A stretch of 64,000 nt of DNA from Sphingomonas sp. 1F27F7B (GTDB taxonomy: Bacteria; Pseudomonadota; Alphaproteobacteria; Sphingomonadales; Sphingomonadaceae). Positions 16,886 through 25,093 of this stretch are shown here, in pieces. Positions within the stretch are counted from its first letter, which is position 1. Each line of letters opens with the position of its first letter. Location: the NCBI RefSeq assembly GCF_005503355.1, contig NZ_SCMK01000012.1, positions 1 to 64,000 on the forward strand, written 5' to 3'. Below the pieces are notes generated by a model. It saw nothing but the letters and a program-made list of their open reading frames with translations. It was not told the DNA's origin and ran no database searches. The position numbers were made by a program, and so were the translations under genes.

Positions 16886-17284
16886 GTGGCTGTTCCTGCA
16901 AGAATTCCCGTACTGATGATCGGCTCGCTTCTCGCGACGGGCTGCACCTCCGCCGAGGTCAATGGCCTGAACTCAAAGGACAACCTGCACTGTGCGGCCG
17001 TGCTGGGCGTGGCGGGCCAGAATGCGGAGCGTGGCAACGCGCCCGCCGAACGGCGTCGTGCGCTCTTCGTCGGCAACTCCTGGTACAGCCAGCGCGTGGC
17101 TCGCGAAGCGCTTGAAACGCCGGAGGCAAGCCAGGCCGCGGCACGGGCCCGGCAGGGCGGCGCCGGAATCGAACGACTCGCCACGGCCTGCCTCGACCGC
17201 GCCTCCCGCCACCCCGCCTTTGCGGGGTTCAGCCGCAGGATCGGCGCAGTCTATGACGAAGCCGCCGCCGCGCATCGGCGCTGA
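16886..17284 (+). CDS. Small lipoprotein of unknown function
   Basis: A GTG start gives 132 aa beginning MAVPARIPVLMIGSLLATGC, a lipoprotein signal in which the cysteine at 20 would be lipidated; an internal ATG at 16916 would also leave a short signal. The mature part is small and helical, with NAERGNAPAERRRALFVGNSWYSQRVARE and a second cysteine pair position (HC, AC). No family is recognised. It stands alone between divergent and convergent neighbours. Confidence 0.6.
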   Translation: MAVPARIPVLMIGSLLATGCTSAEVNGLNSKDNLHCAAVLGVAGQNAERGNAPAERRRALFVGNSWYSQRVAREALETPEASQAAARARQGGAGIERLATACLDRASRHPAFAGFSRRIGAVYDEAAAAHRR

Positions 17285-17336
17285 GTGCCAGGTTCGACAT
17301 CCGCCCATCTCACCCGGCGCACGGCCCGGGTGACGG

Positions 17337-17729
17337 CTATTTCCTCCCCCGCGCCGGCTTGGCCAGGTTCGCCGCCACCGCCTCGCGGATCAGCGCCTTC
17401 AGCGCGGCCGCGTCGATCGCCTCGCCTTCATGGATGTCGATCGCCCGCCGCGTGTTCCCTTCCAGGCTCGAATTGAACAGCCCCGTCGGGTCGGCCAGCG
17501 CCGCGCCCTTGGCGAAGGTCAGCTTCACTGCCGCCTTGTAGGTCTCGCCGGTGCAGAGGATGCCGGCATGCTCCCACACCGGCACGCCCCGCCACTTCCA
17601 CGTCTCCTCCACTTCGGGGTCAGCCTCGTGGATGATCCCCCGCACCCGGGCGAGCGCCGCCCCGCGCCAGTCGTCCAGCGCGGCGATGCGGGCGTCGATC
17701 TGCTCGGCGGCGGTCTTGTCTTCGCTCAT
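17337..17729 (-). CDS. DUF1801 (YdhG-like) protein
   Basis: The 130-aa product begins MSEDKTAAEQIDARIAALDDWRG and contains the family pattern EVEETWKWRGVPVWEHAGILCTGETYKAAVKLTFAKGAAL, ending with a short basic tail (KPARGRK). DUF1801 proteins are small cytoplasmic alpha/beta proteins of unknown biochemical role, often in operons with ArsR-type regulators and SRPBCC proteins. The start overlaps the upstream membrane gene by four bases, and both lie behind two palindromic operators. Confidence 0.85.
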   Translation of the reverse strand: MSEDKTAAEQIDARIAALDDWRGAALARVRGIIHEADPEVEETWKWRGVPVWEHAGILCTGETYKAAVKLTFAKGAALADPTGLFNSSLEGNTRRAIDIHEGEAIDAAALKALIREAVAANLAKPARGRK

Positions 17730-17911
17730 GCGTTCCTCGCGAGATAAGGTAACGCGAACAGGTACAGCCCCGTCGGGAGCAGCACCAGCAGCGGTATCAC
17801 CGCCACCAGGCCCAGCCAGGTCGCGTTGGCCCCCGCGATCAGGGCGACGATGTTCGCGATCGCCGCGATGCTGAAGACGATTCCGGTCCAACGGTGAATC
17901 TGACGGATCAT
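17726..17911 (-). CDS. Small two-span membrane protein (61 aa)
   Basis: The frame begins MIRQIHRWTGIVFSIAAIANIVALIAG and continues with a second hydrophobic segment (LGLVAVIPLLVLLPTGLYLFALP), so two membrane helices with a short loop are expected. AGGC precedes the ATG. It overlaps the DUF1801 gene (ATGA), making a two-gene operon. The RWTG...P-G-Y pattern is common in short DoxX-neighbour proteins, but function is unknown. Confidence 0.75.
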   Translation of the reverse strand: MIRQIHRWTGIVFSIAAIANIVALIAGANATWLGLVAVIPLLVLLPTGLYLFALPYLARNA

Positions 17912-17928
17912 GGCTTGCCTCTCCCATA

Positions 17929-17973
17929 TGCATAACCAGTTGGCTATGCATTTTCCATAACCATCAGGTTATG
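17929..17973 (-). promoter_or_regulatory. Two tandem palindromic operators
   Basis: TGCATAACCAG/TTGGCTATGCA (17929-17950, 9 of 11 complementary) and the perfect CATAACC-ATCA-GGTTATG (17956-17973) share the ATAACC...GGTTAT core and lie 18 and 45 bases upstream of the 61-aa gene. ATAACC-type palindromes are typical of ArsR/SdpR-like repressors that control DUF1801 and SRPBCC operons. The matching regulator is not next to this operon. Confidence 0.6.
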
Positions 17974-17990
17974 TATGCGTCAAGCGCAGG

Positions 17991-18020
17991 AAAAAGGGCC
18001 GAGGCGTTGCCGCCCCGGCC
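17991..18020 (-). terminator. Rho-independent terminator of the ParA-SPOR operon
   Basis: In the leftward transcript the stem GGCCGGGGCG/CGCCTCGGCC (18020-17997, one mismatch) with a GCAA loop is followed directly by CTTTTTCC. It lies 32 bases after the SPOR-protein stop codon. Stem, tetraloop and U-run fit an intrinsic terminator well. Confidence 0.8.
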
Positions 18021-18051
18021 TCTCTTTTCCCGATGGGAGAGGGAAACTCGT

Positions 18052-19428
18052 TCAGCGCGAAGCCAGGCGCACGCCCGGCCTGGCCCAGGCCGCCAGCGCA
18101 TCGCCCGCGCCGGCGCGCACGAAGCAGGTCTGGCCGCTCGCCTTCACCTGGCGGCACAGCGCATCGGCGTCGCCGCGGGCATAGCCGCCCACCGACAGGC
18201 GATAGAAATTGCCCGCCTTGGTCGCGACCTTGGCGCCATAGGGCGTCTGGCCCGAAAGCGCCGGCACCCGGTTGCCGAGGCGGCTCCACGCGTCGCGGGC
18301 CACCGCCGGGCTCGCATAGGCACCGAGCTGGACATAGAAATTGCCGTGCGCCGGCCTGGCCGACGGCTTCTCGATCGCCGCCGGCGCGCGGGCGCTCAGC
18401 GAAACCTTCTCGGCCGCCGGCGCACGCACCGCGACGGCCGGAACCGCCTGCACGACTTCCGCGCGCGGGCCGAAGACGACCCCGGCATTGGTGCCGGCGA
18501 CCGGCGCGGCCTCGGCCAGGGCGACCGGGGCGGCTTCCGTCATGGGCGGGGCGACGCCGGCCTCGGCGGCCACCGCCTGGGCATTGGCCGGCACGCCGGG
18601 CATGTAGCTGTCGACCGCGTCCTGCGTCGACACGGTCTGCACGGGCTGGGTTGCGGCGGCGGCGAGCATCACATTCTGCTGCGCGAGCGCAAGGCGGGCC
18701 GGCTGGCCGGCATCCTGCACCGGCGTCACGCCCAGCAGCGCAGCGACCTGGTCATAGGCGTTGACCGGGCGGGCGAAGGTCACCCATTGCATCATGCGCG
18801 CGCCGATCTGGTCGGGCGCCACATCGACCGAGGCGACCTGCTTGGCCTCGGCCCAGCGGCCGGAGAGCGCGAGCGCCAGCGCCAGGTTCTGGCGAGTCTT
18901 GGCAGTGGCGTCCTCGGCGCGGGCGGCGGGGCCCAGTATCTCGACGGCCTTCACCGGATCGCCGGCCAGCGCATAGGCCAGGCCGCGATCGGCGGCGGGG
19001 ATCATGTCCTCGTGGCTTTGCAGCATCGCGCGCGCGCCGGGCCAGTCGCCGCCGGCGATCTTGGCGAGAACGAGGTTGAGCGCCGCATGGCCGTCGCCCG
19101 GATTGAGCGTCAGCGCATCGGCCAGCGCCTGGTTCGCCGAGGCGAAGCGGCCAGCGAGCAGATAGGCCTGGCCCAGCAGCGCGCGATAATCGGCATTCTG
19201 CGGATCGTTGGCCACCGCCGCCTCGGCATGGCTCACCGCCTCGCCGGCCTTGCGCTTGGCGATCGCCTTGCGCGCGGCTCCGGCTTCCTGCGCCGCTTTC
19301 TTCGCATTGGCCGCATCGGTCGCGAAGGCCGAGAGCGCGAAGCCCTGGGTCGCGATGCCGGCCGCCAGCGTGCCGCCGGCTGCGAGCGCCGAGAGACCGA
19401 TCACGAGCTTGCTACGGGTCTTCATCAT
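18052..19428 (-). CDS. TPR and SPOR-domain periplasmic protein
   Basis: The ATG at 19428, behind GAAGGAACGG, gives 458 aa; a TTG 12 bases further up is possible. A signal peptide (MMKTRSKLVIGLSALAAGGTLAAG) is followed by TPR-like helices around residues 65-210 (PQNADYRALLGQAYLLAGRF; ALTLNPGDGHAALNLVLAKI), a long low-complexity Ala/Pro/Val region, and a C-terminal SPOR domain from about residue 362 (GNFYVQLGAYASPAVARDAW). SPOR domains bind denuded septal peptidoglycan. It is the last gene of the ParA operon. Confidence 0.85.
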   Translation of the reverse strand: MMKTRSKLVIGLSALAAGGTLAAGIATQGFALSAFATDAANAKKAAQEAGAARKAIAKRKAGEAVSHAEAAVANDPQNADYRALLGQAYLLAGRFASANQALADALTLNPGDGHAALNLVLAKIAGGDWPGARAMLQSHEDMIPAADRGLAYALAGDPVKAVEILGPAARAEDATAKTRQNLALALALSGRWAEAKQVASVDVAPDQIGARMMQWVTFARPVNAYDQVAALLGVTPVQDAGQPARLALAQQNVMLAAAATQPVQTVSTQDAVDSYMPGVPANAQAVAAEAGVAPPMTEAAPVALAEAAPVAGTNAGVVFGPRAEVVQAVPAVAVRAPAAEKVSLSARAPAAIEKPSARPAHGNFYVQLGAYASPAVARDAWSRLGNRVPALSGQTPYGAKVATKAGNFYRLSVGGYARGDADALCRQVKASGQTCFVRAGAGDALAAWARPGVRLASR

Positions 19429-19436
19429 CCGTTCCT

Positions 19437-20000
19437 TCAACGGTTCCCGGCCGGGCCGACCTGACGCGCGAGCGTCTCGACCTCGGTCAGCGATTCGAGA
19501 AAGGCGTCGAGCGCCTCGGTCACGAGCTGCTGCGCCGAACGATTGGTGACCGCCGATGCGAGGCGCAGGCGCAAATGCCGGTCATTGTCGAGGCGGAGCG
19601 TGAACGCCGCCTTGGATTTCTTCGCCACTTCGCGGGCCAGCCGTTCCGCGGCGGCCGGCGGCAGGGCAGGACGCGGCGCGACCGGAGCCGGCTGCGGGGC
19701 GGCCACCGGAGCAGGCGCGGCGGCCGGCTCGGGCGCGCTGAACCGCTCGTCGAGCTGCTCGATCTGGCGCAGCACCTGCGGCTTGGGCTGCGGTGCGGGC
19801 ACGGGTTCGGCCGCGAACTGCTGGGCATGGACATGCGCATGGGCATGATCCTCGCCCATGTCGTTCCAGCCGAGATCTTCCTGGGCAGTCGCCGGGTTGA
19901 GGCCGACGAAACCCTGCGGGCGCATCGCCGGGCGCGCCTGGCCCTTGCGGGCGAGCAGGCTCGACGAGAGCGAGGCGGTGGGCTTGGGGGTGCCGAACAT
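19437..20000 (-). CDS. Putative ribbon-helix-helix-like partner of ParA
   Basis: This 187-aa protein has a disordered N-terminal half rich in Ala, Pro and Gln with a His-rich stretch (DHAHAHVHAQQ), then a compact C-terminal domain from about residue 132: KAAFTLRLDNDRHLRLRLASAVTNRSAQQLVTEALDAFLESL. A beta-strand followed by two helices is the pattern of MetJ/Arc-type DNA-binding proteins. It starts at the ParA stop codon (TGATG), so it is probably ParA's partner, analogous to ParG-like proteins, but DNA binding is inferred. Confidence 0.7.
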   Translation of the reverse strand: MFGTPKPTASLSSSLLARKGQARPAMRPQGFVGLNPATAQEDLGWNDMGEDHAHAHVHAQQFAAEPVPAPQPKPQVLRQIEQLDERFSAPEPAAAPAPVAAPQPAPVAPRPALPPAAAERLAREVAKKSKAAFTLRLDNDRHLRLRLASAVTNRSAQQLVTEALDAFLESLTEVETLARQVGPAGNR

Positions 20001-20713
20001 CAGCTCACCACCCTGCGGCCGAAGCCGCCGGCCGGGCGCGGCGCGCCGAACTGATTGACCGCGGTCGGCGCCGCGAACACGGTGCGGCGGAAGTTCTTCT
20101 CCAGCCGGTCATTGATATAGGTCCACAGCGCCTCGACCTCGGCGGCCGAGCGGCTGTTCGGATCGACTTCCATCACGGTGCGGCCGTCGATCATCGAAGC
20201 GGCGAAGTCGGTGCGGTGGTGCAGCGTGATCGGCGCGACCGTGCCGTGCTGCGAAAGCGCCACCGCAGCCTCGCTGGTGATCCGCGCCTTGGGCGTGGCG
20301 GCGTTGACCACGAAGATCAGCGGCTTGCCCGCGCGGTCGCACAGATCGACCGTGGCGCCCACGGCGCGCAGGTCGTGCGGCGACGGGCGCGTCGGGATCA
20401 CGATCAGCTCGGCAACGGCAATCACGCTCTGGATCGCCATGGTGATGGCCGGCGGCGTGTCGATCACCGCCAGCTTGAAGCCCTGCTGGCGCAGGATCTC
20501 GAGGTCCGAGGCGAGCCGCGCGACCGTGGTCTGCGCGAAGGCCGGAAGATCCGTCTCGCGCTCGTTCCACCAGTCCGCCAGCGAGCCCTGCGGATCGATG
20601 TCGATCAGCACGACCGGGCCGCACCCGGCCCGTTCCGCCTGCACGGCGAGATGGCCCGACAAGGTCGTCTTGCCGGATCCGCCCTTCTGCGATGCCATCG
20701 CGAGAACGCGCAT
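20000..20713 (-). CDS. Orphan ParA/MinD-type ATPase
   Basis: The 237-aa ATPase starts MRVLAMASQKGGSGKTTLS, a deviant Walker A box with the signature lysine, followed by VLIDIDPQGSLADWW (Walker A' region) and FKLAVIDTPPAI (Walker B). Length and motifs fit small ParA proteins that place cargo by dimerising on DNA. No parB or parS site is visible and the gene is not near the origin genes, so this is an orphan. It heads the operon ParA, RHH-like protein, TPR-SPOR protein. The SPOR partner suggests a role in division or cell-pole structures. Confidence 0.92.
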   Translation of the reverse strand: MRVLAMASQKGGSGKTTLSGHLAVQAERAGCGPVVLIDIDPQGSLADWWNERETDLPAFAQTTVARLASDLEILRQQGFKLAVIDTPPAITMAIQSVIAVAELIVIPTRPSPHDLRAVGATVDLCDRAGKPLIFVVNAATPKARITSEAAVALSQHGTVAPITLHHRTDFAASMIDGRTVMEVDPNSRSAAEVEALWTYINDRLEKNFRRTVFAAPTAVNQFGAPRPAGGFGRRVVS

Positions 20714-20891
20714 GAACCCCCTCGAAATACCAGTTACCCGAGGGTGGGCATGCCATGCCGGCGTCTAAGAATGCGTTAACGGCGTTCCGCTCCGGGATTC
20801 CGCCTACCCCTCGCCGGGTAAGGATTTCTTTCACAAACGATGGTTAACTGGCATTTATCCAATCTTGCCGGGGCGGGAGTCGAAAGGTCGC

Positions 20892-21845
20892 ATGAAGCTT
20901 CTCGAGTTGATCGCTGTTGCCGGAATGGCGCTCGCCGCCCCGCCCGCGCTCGCGCAGGAGAATCCGGTCAAGGCCGGAGTCGAGGCCTGGGAGCGCGGCG
21001 ACTATAAGGGCGCCGTCGATCGCTGGCGCGGCCCGGCGATGAAGGGCGATGCCGACGCGCAGTTCAATCTCGGCCAGGCCTATAAGCTCGGCCGCGGCGT
21101 TGCCGCCGACCTGAACCAGGCCGAGCTCTGGTACGCCAAGGCCGCCGCCCAGGGCCATGAACAGGCGGAGGCGAGCTACGGCCTCGCGCTCTTCACCAAC
21201 GGCAAGCGCGACAAGGCGGCGCCCTGGCTCCAGCGCGCTGCCGGCCGCGGCGATCCGCGTGCCCAGTATGTGCTCGGCACGATGTATTTCAACGGCGACG
21301 TGGTCCAGAAGGACTGGGTGCGCGCCTATGCGCTGGTCACCCGCTCCTCGCAATCGGGCCTCGCCGAAGCCTCGAGCGCGCTCGCGCAGATGGACAAGTA
21401 CATGACGGTGCAGGACCGCCAGGCGGGCCTCACCCTCGCGCGCAAATATGAGGACGAGGCAAACCGCGCGCCCCTGCTCGGCGCCGAACGGCCCCCGGTC
21501 GAGGTGGCGGCGGGCACGGCGCCGCCGCGTACCGCTCCCGTCCGTACCCCGCCGCGCACCGGCAGTGCCACCCCGCCGCCAGCGCCCGTCAAGGTTGCCG
21601 CGACAGCGCCGCCTCCCGCCGCCCCGATCCGCGACGGCGGCTGGCGCCTCCAGCTCGGCGCGTTCGGCGATCCCGCCAATGCCCGCAGGCTCTGGAGCCA
21701 GGTCGGCGGCCGCTTCCCGGGCCGGCAGGTTGCCTATGTGAAGGCAGGCACCCTCACCAAGGTGCTGGTCGGCCCCTTTGCCAGCCGCGGCGAAGCGGCG
21801 GGCGCCTGCCGCGGCGTCAGCCCTTGCGTGCCGGTGAGCCAATAG
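20892..21845 (+). CDS. Sel1-repeat and SPOR-domain periplasmic protein
   Basis: The ATG at 20892 (AAAGG upstream) starts a signal peptide, MKLLELIAVAGMALAAPPAL. The 317-aa product then has Sel1-like repeats (GDADAQFNLGQAYKLGRGVAADLNQAELWYAKAAAQGHEQAEASYGLALF; GDPRAQYVLGTMYFNGDVVQKD), a proline/threonine-rich linker near residues 190-235, and a C-terminal SPOR domain (GGWRLQLGAFGDPANARRLW). It is divergent from the ParA operon that contains another SPOR protein, which makes a shared cell-division role likely. Confidence 0.88.
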   Translation: MKLLELIAVAGMALAAPPALAQENPVKAGVEAWERGDYKGAVDRWRGPAMKGDADAQFNLGQAYKLGRGVAADLNQAELWYAKAAAQGHEQAEASYGLALFTNGKRDKAAPWLQRAAGRGDPRAQYVLGTMYFNGDVVQKDWVRAYALVTRSSQSGLAEASSALAQMDKYMTVQDRQAGLTLARKYEDEANRAPLLGAERPPVEVAAGTAPPRTAPVRTPPRTGSATPPPAPVKVAATAPPPAAPIRDGGWRLQLGAFGDPANARRLWSQVGGRFPGRQVAYVKAGTLTKVLVGPFASRGEAAGACRGVSPCVPVSQ

Positions 21846-21889
21846 TCATATCGCGCCTGCAACAGAGATGCGTGTAGGGGCGTTCGAGC

Positions 21890-22684
21890 ATGATGATCCG
21901 TTTCCTCGCGCTCGCGCCGTTGCTCGCCATCGCCCTGCCCGCGCATGCACAGGAAGACGAAGCCAAGCCGCCCCGCCGCTATCGCGTCTCGCTCGGCCCG
22001 CAGCTCTCGCCCAATTATCCCGGGGCGGACAAGCTTCAGCTCACGCCGATGGTCGATGTCGCGGTCGCGCGCGGCGATACGCCCTTTCCCTTCATCGCTG
22101 CGGACGACAGCTTCGGCTTCGCTGCATTCGAGGGCGGCGGGTTCGAGATCGGTCCGGCCGCGAATTTCCAGGGCTCGCGGCGCCGCAGCGAAGCCGGCGC
22201 CCCGATCGACGAAGTCAGCACCACGATCGAACTGGGCGGCTATGCGCAATATTGGCTCGCCAGGTCGCTGCGGCTCCACACCGAGCTGCGCAAGGGGATC
22301 AACGGCCATAAGGGGCTGATCGGCGGTGTCGGGCTCGACTATGTCGCGCGCGACGGCGACAAATGGCTGGTCTCGATCGGGCCGCGCGTCACGCTGTCCG
22401 ATGCGAAATATCGCCGCGCCTATTTCGAAGTCACGCCCGCCGTCGCCGCCCGCACCGGCCTGCCGGTCTATCCCGCCGATGGCAGCGCGGTGCAGGCGCT
22501 CGGCATCAGCTCCACCGCGACCTGGCAATTCTCGCGCCGCTGGGGCCTGTACAGCTATGCCCGCTATGATCGCCTGGTGGGCGACGGCGCCGATTCCCCC
22601 CTTTCGCGCGGGCCGATCGGCAGCCGCAACCAGCTTTCCGGCGGCCTGGGCCTCAGCTTCACCTTCGGCAAGGGCGTGCGCTGA
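21890..22684 (+). CDS. MipA/OmpV-family outer-membrane protein
   Basis: Signal peptide MMIRFLALAPLLAIALPAHAQ, then a 240-aa beta-barrel pattern: RYRVSLGPQLSPNYPGADKLQLTPMVDVAV, alternating hydrophobic strands, and the C-terminal GSRNQLSGGLGLSFTFGKGVR. MipA/OmpV proteins are outer-membrane barrels, one of which scaffolds peptidoglycan enzymes in E. coli. Location downstream of the SPOR protein is compatible with an envelope cluster. Specific function unknown. Confidence 0.85.
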   Translation: MMIRFLALAPLLAIALPAHAQEDEAKPPRRYRVSLGPQLSPNYPGADKLQLTPMVDVAVARGDTPFPFIAADDSFGFAAFEGGGFEIGPAANFQGSRRRSEAGAPIDEVSTTIELGGYAQYWLARSLRLHTELRKGINGHKGLIGGVGLDYVARDGDKWLVSIGPRVTLSDAKYRRAYFEVTPAVAARTGLPVYPADGSAVQALGISSTATWQFSRRWGLYSYARYDRLVGDGADSPLSRGPIGSRNQLSGGLGLSFTFGKGVR

Positions 22685-22707
22685 CCCGTTCAAACCGGAA
22701 GGGACCC

Positions 22708-23412
22708 GTGGTGATGGAAGGCACGCTGCATCCCTTTGGCGAGGATATCTGGCTGGCGGACGGCCCGGTCGTGGCAGTCGCCGGCTTTCGCTACCCGACG
22801 CGGATGGCGGTGATGCGGCTGCCGGGCGGCGCGCTCTTCCTCTGGTCGCCGATCGCACTCACCGATGGCCTCCGCCACGCAGTCGCGGCGCTGGGCGAGG
22901 TCCGCCATCTCGTCGCGCCCAACACGCTGCACGATCGCTTCCTGGGCGAATGGCAGCGCGCCTTTCCGCAAGCCGCGCTGCACGCCCCGCCCGGCCTCGC
23001 CGCGCGGCACCCCGGCCTGAACTTCGACGATGACCTGACGGACAGCCCCGGCTTCGCCTGGGACGGCGAGATCGACCAGGTCGCGATCCCGGGCAATCGG
23101 ATCGCGACCGAGCTGGCCTTCTTCCACCACCCGAGCCGCACGCTGCTGTTCACCGACCTGATCCAGCACCTCCCTTCGGGCTGGTTCACCGGCTGGCGCG
23201 CGATCGTCGCCCGGCTCGACGGGATGACCGCGCCCGAGCCACGGGTCCCGCGCAAGTTCCGCTACGCCTTTTCCGATCGCCCCGCCGCCCGGGCCGCGAT
23301 GCGGCGCGTCCTCGCTTGGCCGGCGGAGCGCCTCGTGATCGCGCACGGACCGCCGATCGAGCAGGACGCCCGTGCAGTGGTGGCGCGCGCCTTTCGCTGG
23401 CTGGGGGTTTAG
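22708..23412 (+). CDS. DUF4336 protein (metallo-beta-lactamase-like fold)
   Basis: The 234-aa protein follows the DUF4336 layout: DIWLADGPVVAVAGFRYPTRMAVMRL, HLVAPNTLHDRFLGEWQRAFP, ELAFFHHPSRTLLFTDLIQH and a late ERLVIAHGPPIE. The order resembles metallo-beta-lactamase proteins, with histidines in NTLHDRF, FFHHP and IAHG, but the HxHxDH metal box is absent, so the classical two-metal site is not formed. Catalytic role unknown. Confidence 0.8.
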   Translation: MVMEGTLHPFGEDIWLADGPVVAVAGFRYPTRMAVMRLPGGALFLWSPIALTDGLRHAVAALGEVRHLVAPNTLHDRFLGEWQRAFPQAALHAPPGLAARHPGLNFDDDLTDSPGFAWDGEIDQVAIPGNRIATELAFFHHPSRTLLFTDLIQHLPSGWFTGWRAIVARLDGMTAPEPRVPRKFRYAFSDRPAARAAMRRVLAWPAERLVIAHGPPIEQDARAVVARAFRWLGV

Positions 23413-23494
23413 CCGACAGGGATCGAGGCCGATATCTTTCTCGCGCTGCCGTCCGCTTCCCCTCCTCCCCGTTCTCGCGTCATCGCAATTCTCT

Positions 23495-23577
23495 CGTCAT
23501 CCCCGCGCGGGCGGGGATCCAGGGCCTCACAGGATGCCGCCCCGTTACCCTGGGCCCCCGCCTTTGCGGGGATGACG
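23495..23577. repeat. Palindromic repeat element, short copy
   Basis: CGTCATCCCCGCGCGGGCGG opens and TTTGCGGGGATGACG closes an 83-bp copy with a shortened centre. It sits just downstream of DUF4336 and upstream of the end of the broken GIY-YIG gene. Confidence 0.75.
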
Positions 23578-23621
23578 GGAAGGAAGTGGGGCCATGGAAG
23601 GCGACAACAGGAAAGACTTGG

Positions 23622-23932
23622 CTATTCTTCCTTCAGTGGATCGAAACCCCAGTCCTCTGCGAGATCACGCCATGTCGGATTGCTCTCTTCGATCAGCTTG
23701 AGTTTCCACGCGCGATTCCATTTCTTGATCCGCTTCTCGCGGATGATCGCGGGCTCCATTTCCGCATGGACCTCGAACCAGACGAGACGCTTGCAGCCAT
23801 GTTCCCTGGTGAAGCCATCGAGCATGCCGGTACGATGCTGGTAGGTGCGGCCAGGCAGGTCGGAGGTGACTCCGGTGTAGAGCGTGCCGTGCGCCCGCTC
23901 GCCATGATATAGACAGCTGGAGTACGATCCAT
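23622..23932 (-). pseudogene. GIY-YIG nuclease gene with a frameshift
   Basis: The minus strand starts at 23932 with MDRTPAVYIMASGR, which fits the GIY-YIG opening, then needs a one-base shift near 23884-23902 to continue as HGTLYTGVTSDLPGRTYQHRTG, REHGCKRLVWFEVH and IIREKRIKKWNRAWKLKLIEESNPTW, ending at 23622. The joined product of about 103 residues is a single-domain UPF0213/YhbQ-type GIY-YIG protein with tyrosines of VYI and LYTGV, the arginine of GRTYQHR and the final E of MEPAIIREKRIK. The break means either a recent pseudogene or a sequencing error in a G/C-rich run. Confidence 0.8.
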
Positions 23933-24047
23933 TCGCGCCGGCTAGCATCGCTTGAACGCCGAGGCTTGGACGTGTTCGTCATAGCGACGCCTAATCGTAT
24001 CTTCGCTTCCGTTCCATCGCCTCTGTTCCATCGCCCAACCTCCTTCC

Positions 24048-24182
24048 CGTCATCTCCGCGAAGGCGGGGATCCAGGGTAATGCGGGATATCGGCGCCACC
24101 GCGCGAACGCCTCTGGAGAGGACGGGGCCTGCCACAGCAGCTCCGCACCTGGCCCTGGATCCCCGCCTGCGCGGGGATGACG
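24048..24182. repeat. Palindromic repeat element, full copy C (inverted)
   Basis: A 135-bp full unit in the opposite orientation to those at 15.9 and 36.4 kb. Its internal part carries GGATATCGGCGCCACCGCGCG, cut here to its core, matching the complement of the same region in the other copies. It lies between the broken GIY-YIG gene and serB, so the nuclease gene is bracketed by repeat copies. Confidence 0.75.
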
Positions 24183-24214
24183 AAAGAAATCAAGGCCTTG
24201 ATCGAGGCTTGACC

Positions 24215-25093
24215 CTAGGAAACAACCCAATCCTTCGCCGCGATCCCCTGCGCATAGAGCAGCGCGGTCAGGTCGCCATGGTCCACGCGCACGCCCGCCG
24301 CCGCCGCGACGATCGGCTTGGCGTGATAGGCCACCCCCAGCCCGGCCGCGCGGATCATCGCCAGGTCGTTGGCGCCGTCGCCCACCGCCAGCGTCTCCCC
24401 CGCGGCCAGCCCGCGCTCGCCGCGCACCGCCACCAGCGTCTCCAGCTTGGTGTTGCTGTCGACGATCGGTCGCTCGACCGTGCCGTCCAGCGCGCCGTCC
24501 GCGATCACCAGCCGATTGGCGATCGCGTAGTTGAAGCCGATCTCCGCCGCCACCGGCTCGGCGAAGCGGGTGAACCCGCCCGAGACCAGCACGCAAGTCG
24601 CGCCGCGTGCGCGCATCGTCCGCACCAGCGCCTTCCCGCCCGGCATCAGCTTCACCCGCTCCGCCAGACACTGTTCGATCGCCCCTTCGGACAACCCCTT
24701 CAGCAGCGCCACCCGCGCATCGAGCGCCGCGCCGAAATCCAGCTCGCCGCGCATCGCCCGCTCGGTAACCTCGGCGATCTGCGGCTTGATCCCGGCATAA
24801 TCGGCCAGCTCGTCGATGCACTCGACGGTGATCATCGTGGAGTCCATGTCGGCCACCAGCAGCTTCTTCGCGCGCCCTGTGGCCGGCTGCACCGCCACGT
24901 CGGTCGCGGGGAACGCGCCCTCCAGCGCCGCGCGCGCCGCATCGGGATGCATCGCGAATTCCAGGTCCGCCGCCACACCCTCGTCCAGCCAGCGCCAGCT
25001 TCCGGGCGCGCAACGCACCGCAGCCAGCCGGTCGCCCGCCTCGGAAAGCTGCCCTGCGGTCAAACCCTCTGCTATAAGCGTCGCAATGAACAT
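24215..25093 (-). CDS. serB: Phosphoserine phosphatase
   Basis: From the ATG at 25093 (AGGGG six bases upstream) the product is 292 aa. The HAD phosphatase motifs are clear: [11 protein letters not shown] (nucleophile DxD), [16 protein letters not shown], and [23 protein letters not shown], with the SerB cap [17 protein letters not shown] block ([12 protein letters not shown]). The N-terminal 75 residues form the usual regulatory-like extension. It hydrolyses phosphoserine to serine. The start codon overlaps the divergent miaA start by eight bases. Confidence 0.95.
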   Translation of the reverse strand: MFIATLIAEGLTAGQLSEAGDRLAAVRCAPGSWRWLDEGVAADLEFAMHPDAARAALEGAFPATDVAVQPATGRAKKLLVADMDSTMITVECIDELADYAGIKPQIAEVTERAMRGELDFGAALDARVALLKGLSEGAIEQCLAERVKLMPGGKALVRTMRARGATCVLVSGGFTRFAEPVAAEIGFNYAIANRLVIADGALDGTVERPIVDSNTKLETLVAVRGERGLAAGETLAVGDGANDLAMIRAAGLGVAYHAKPIVAAAAGVRVDHGDLTALLYAQGIAAKDWVVS

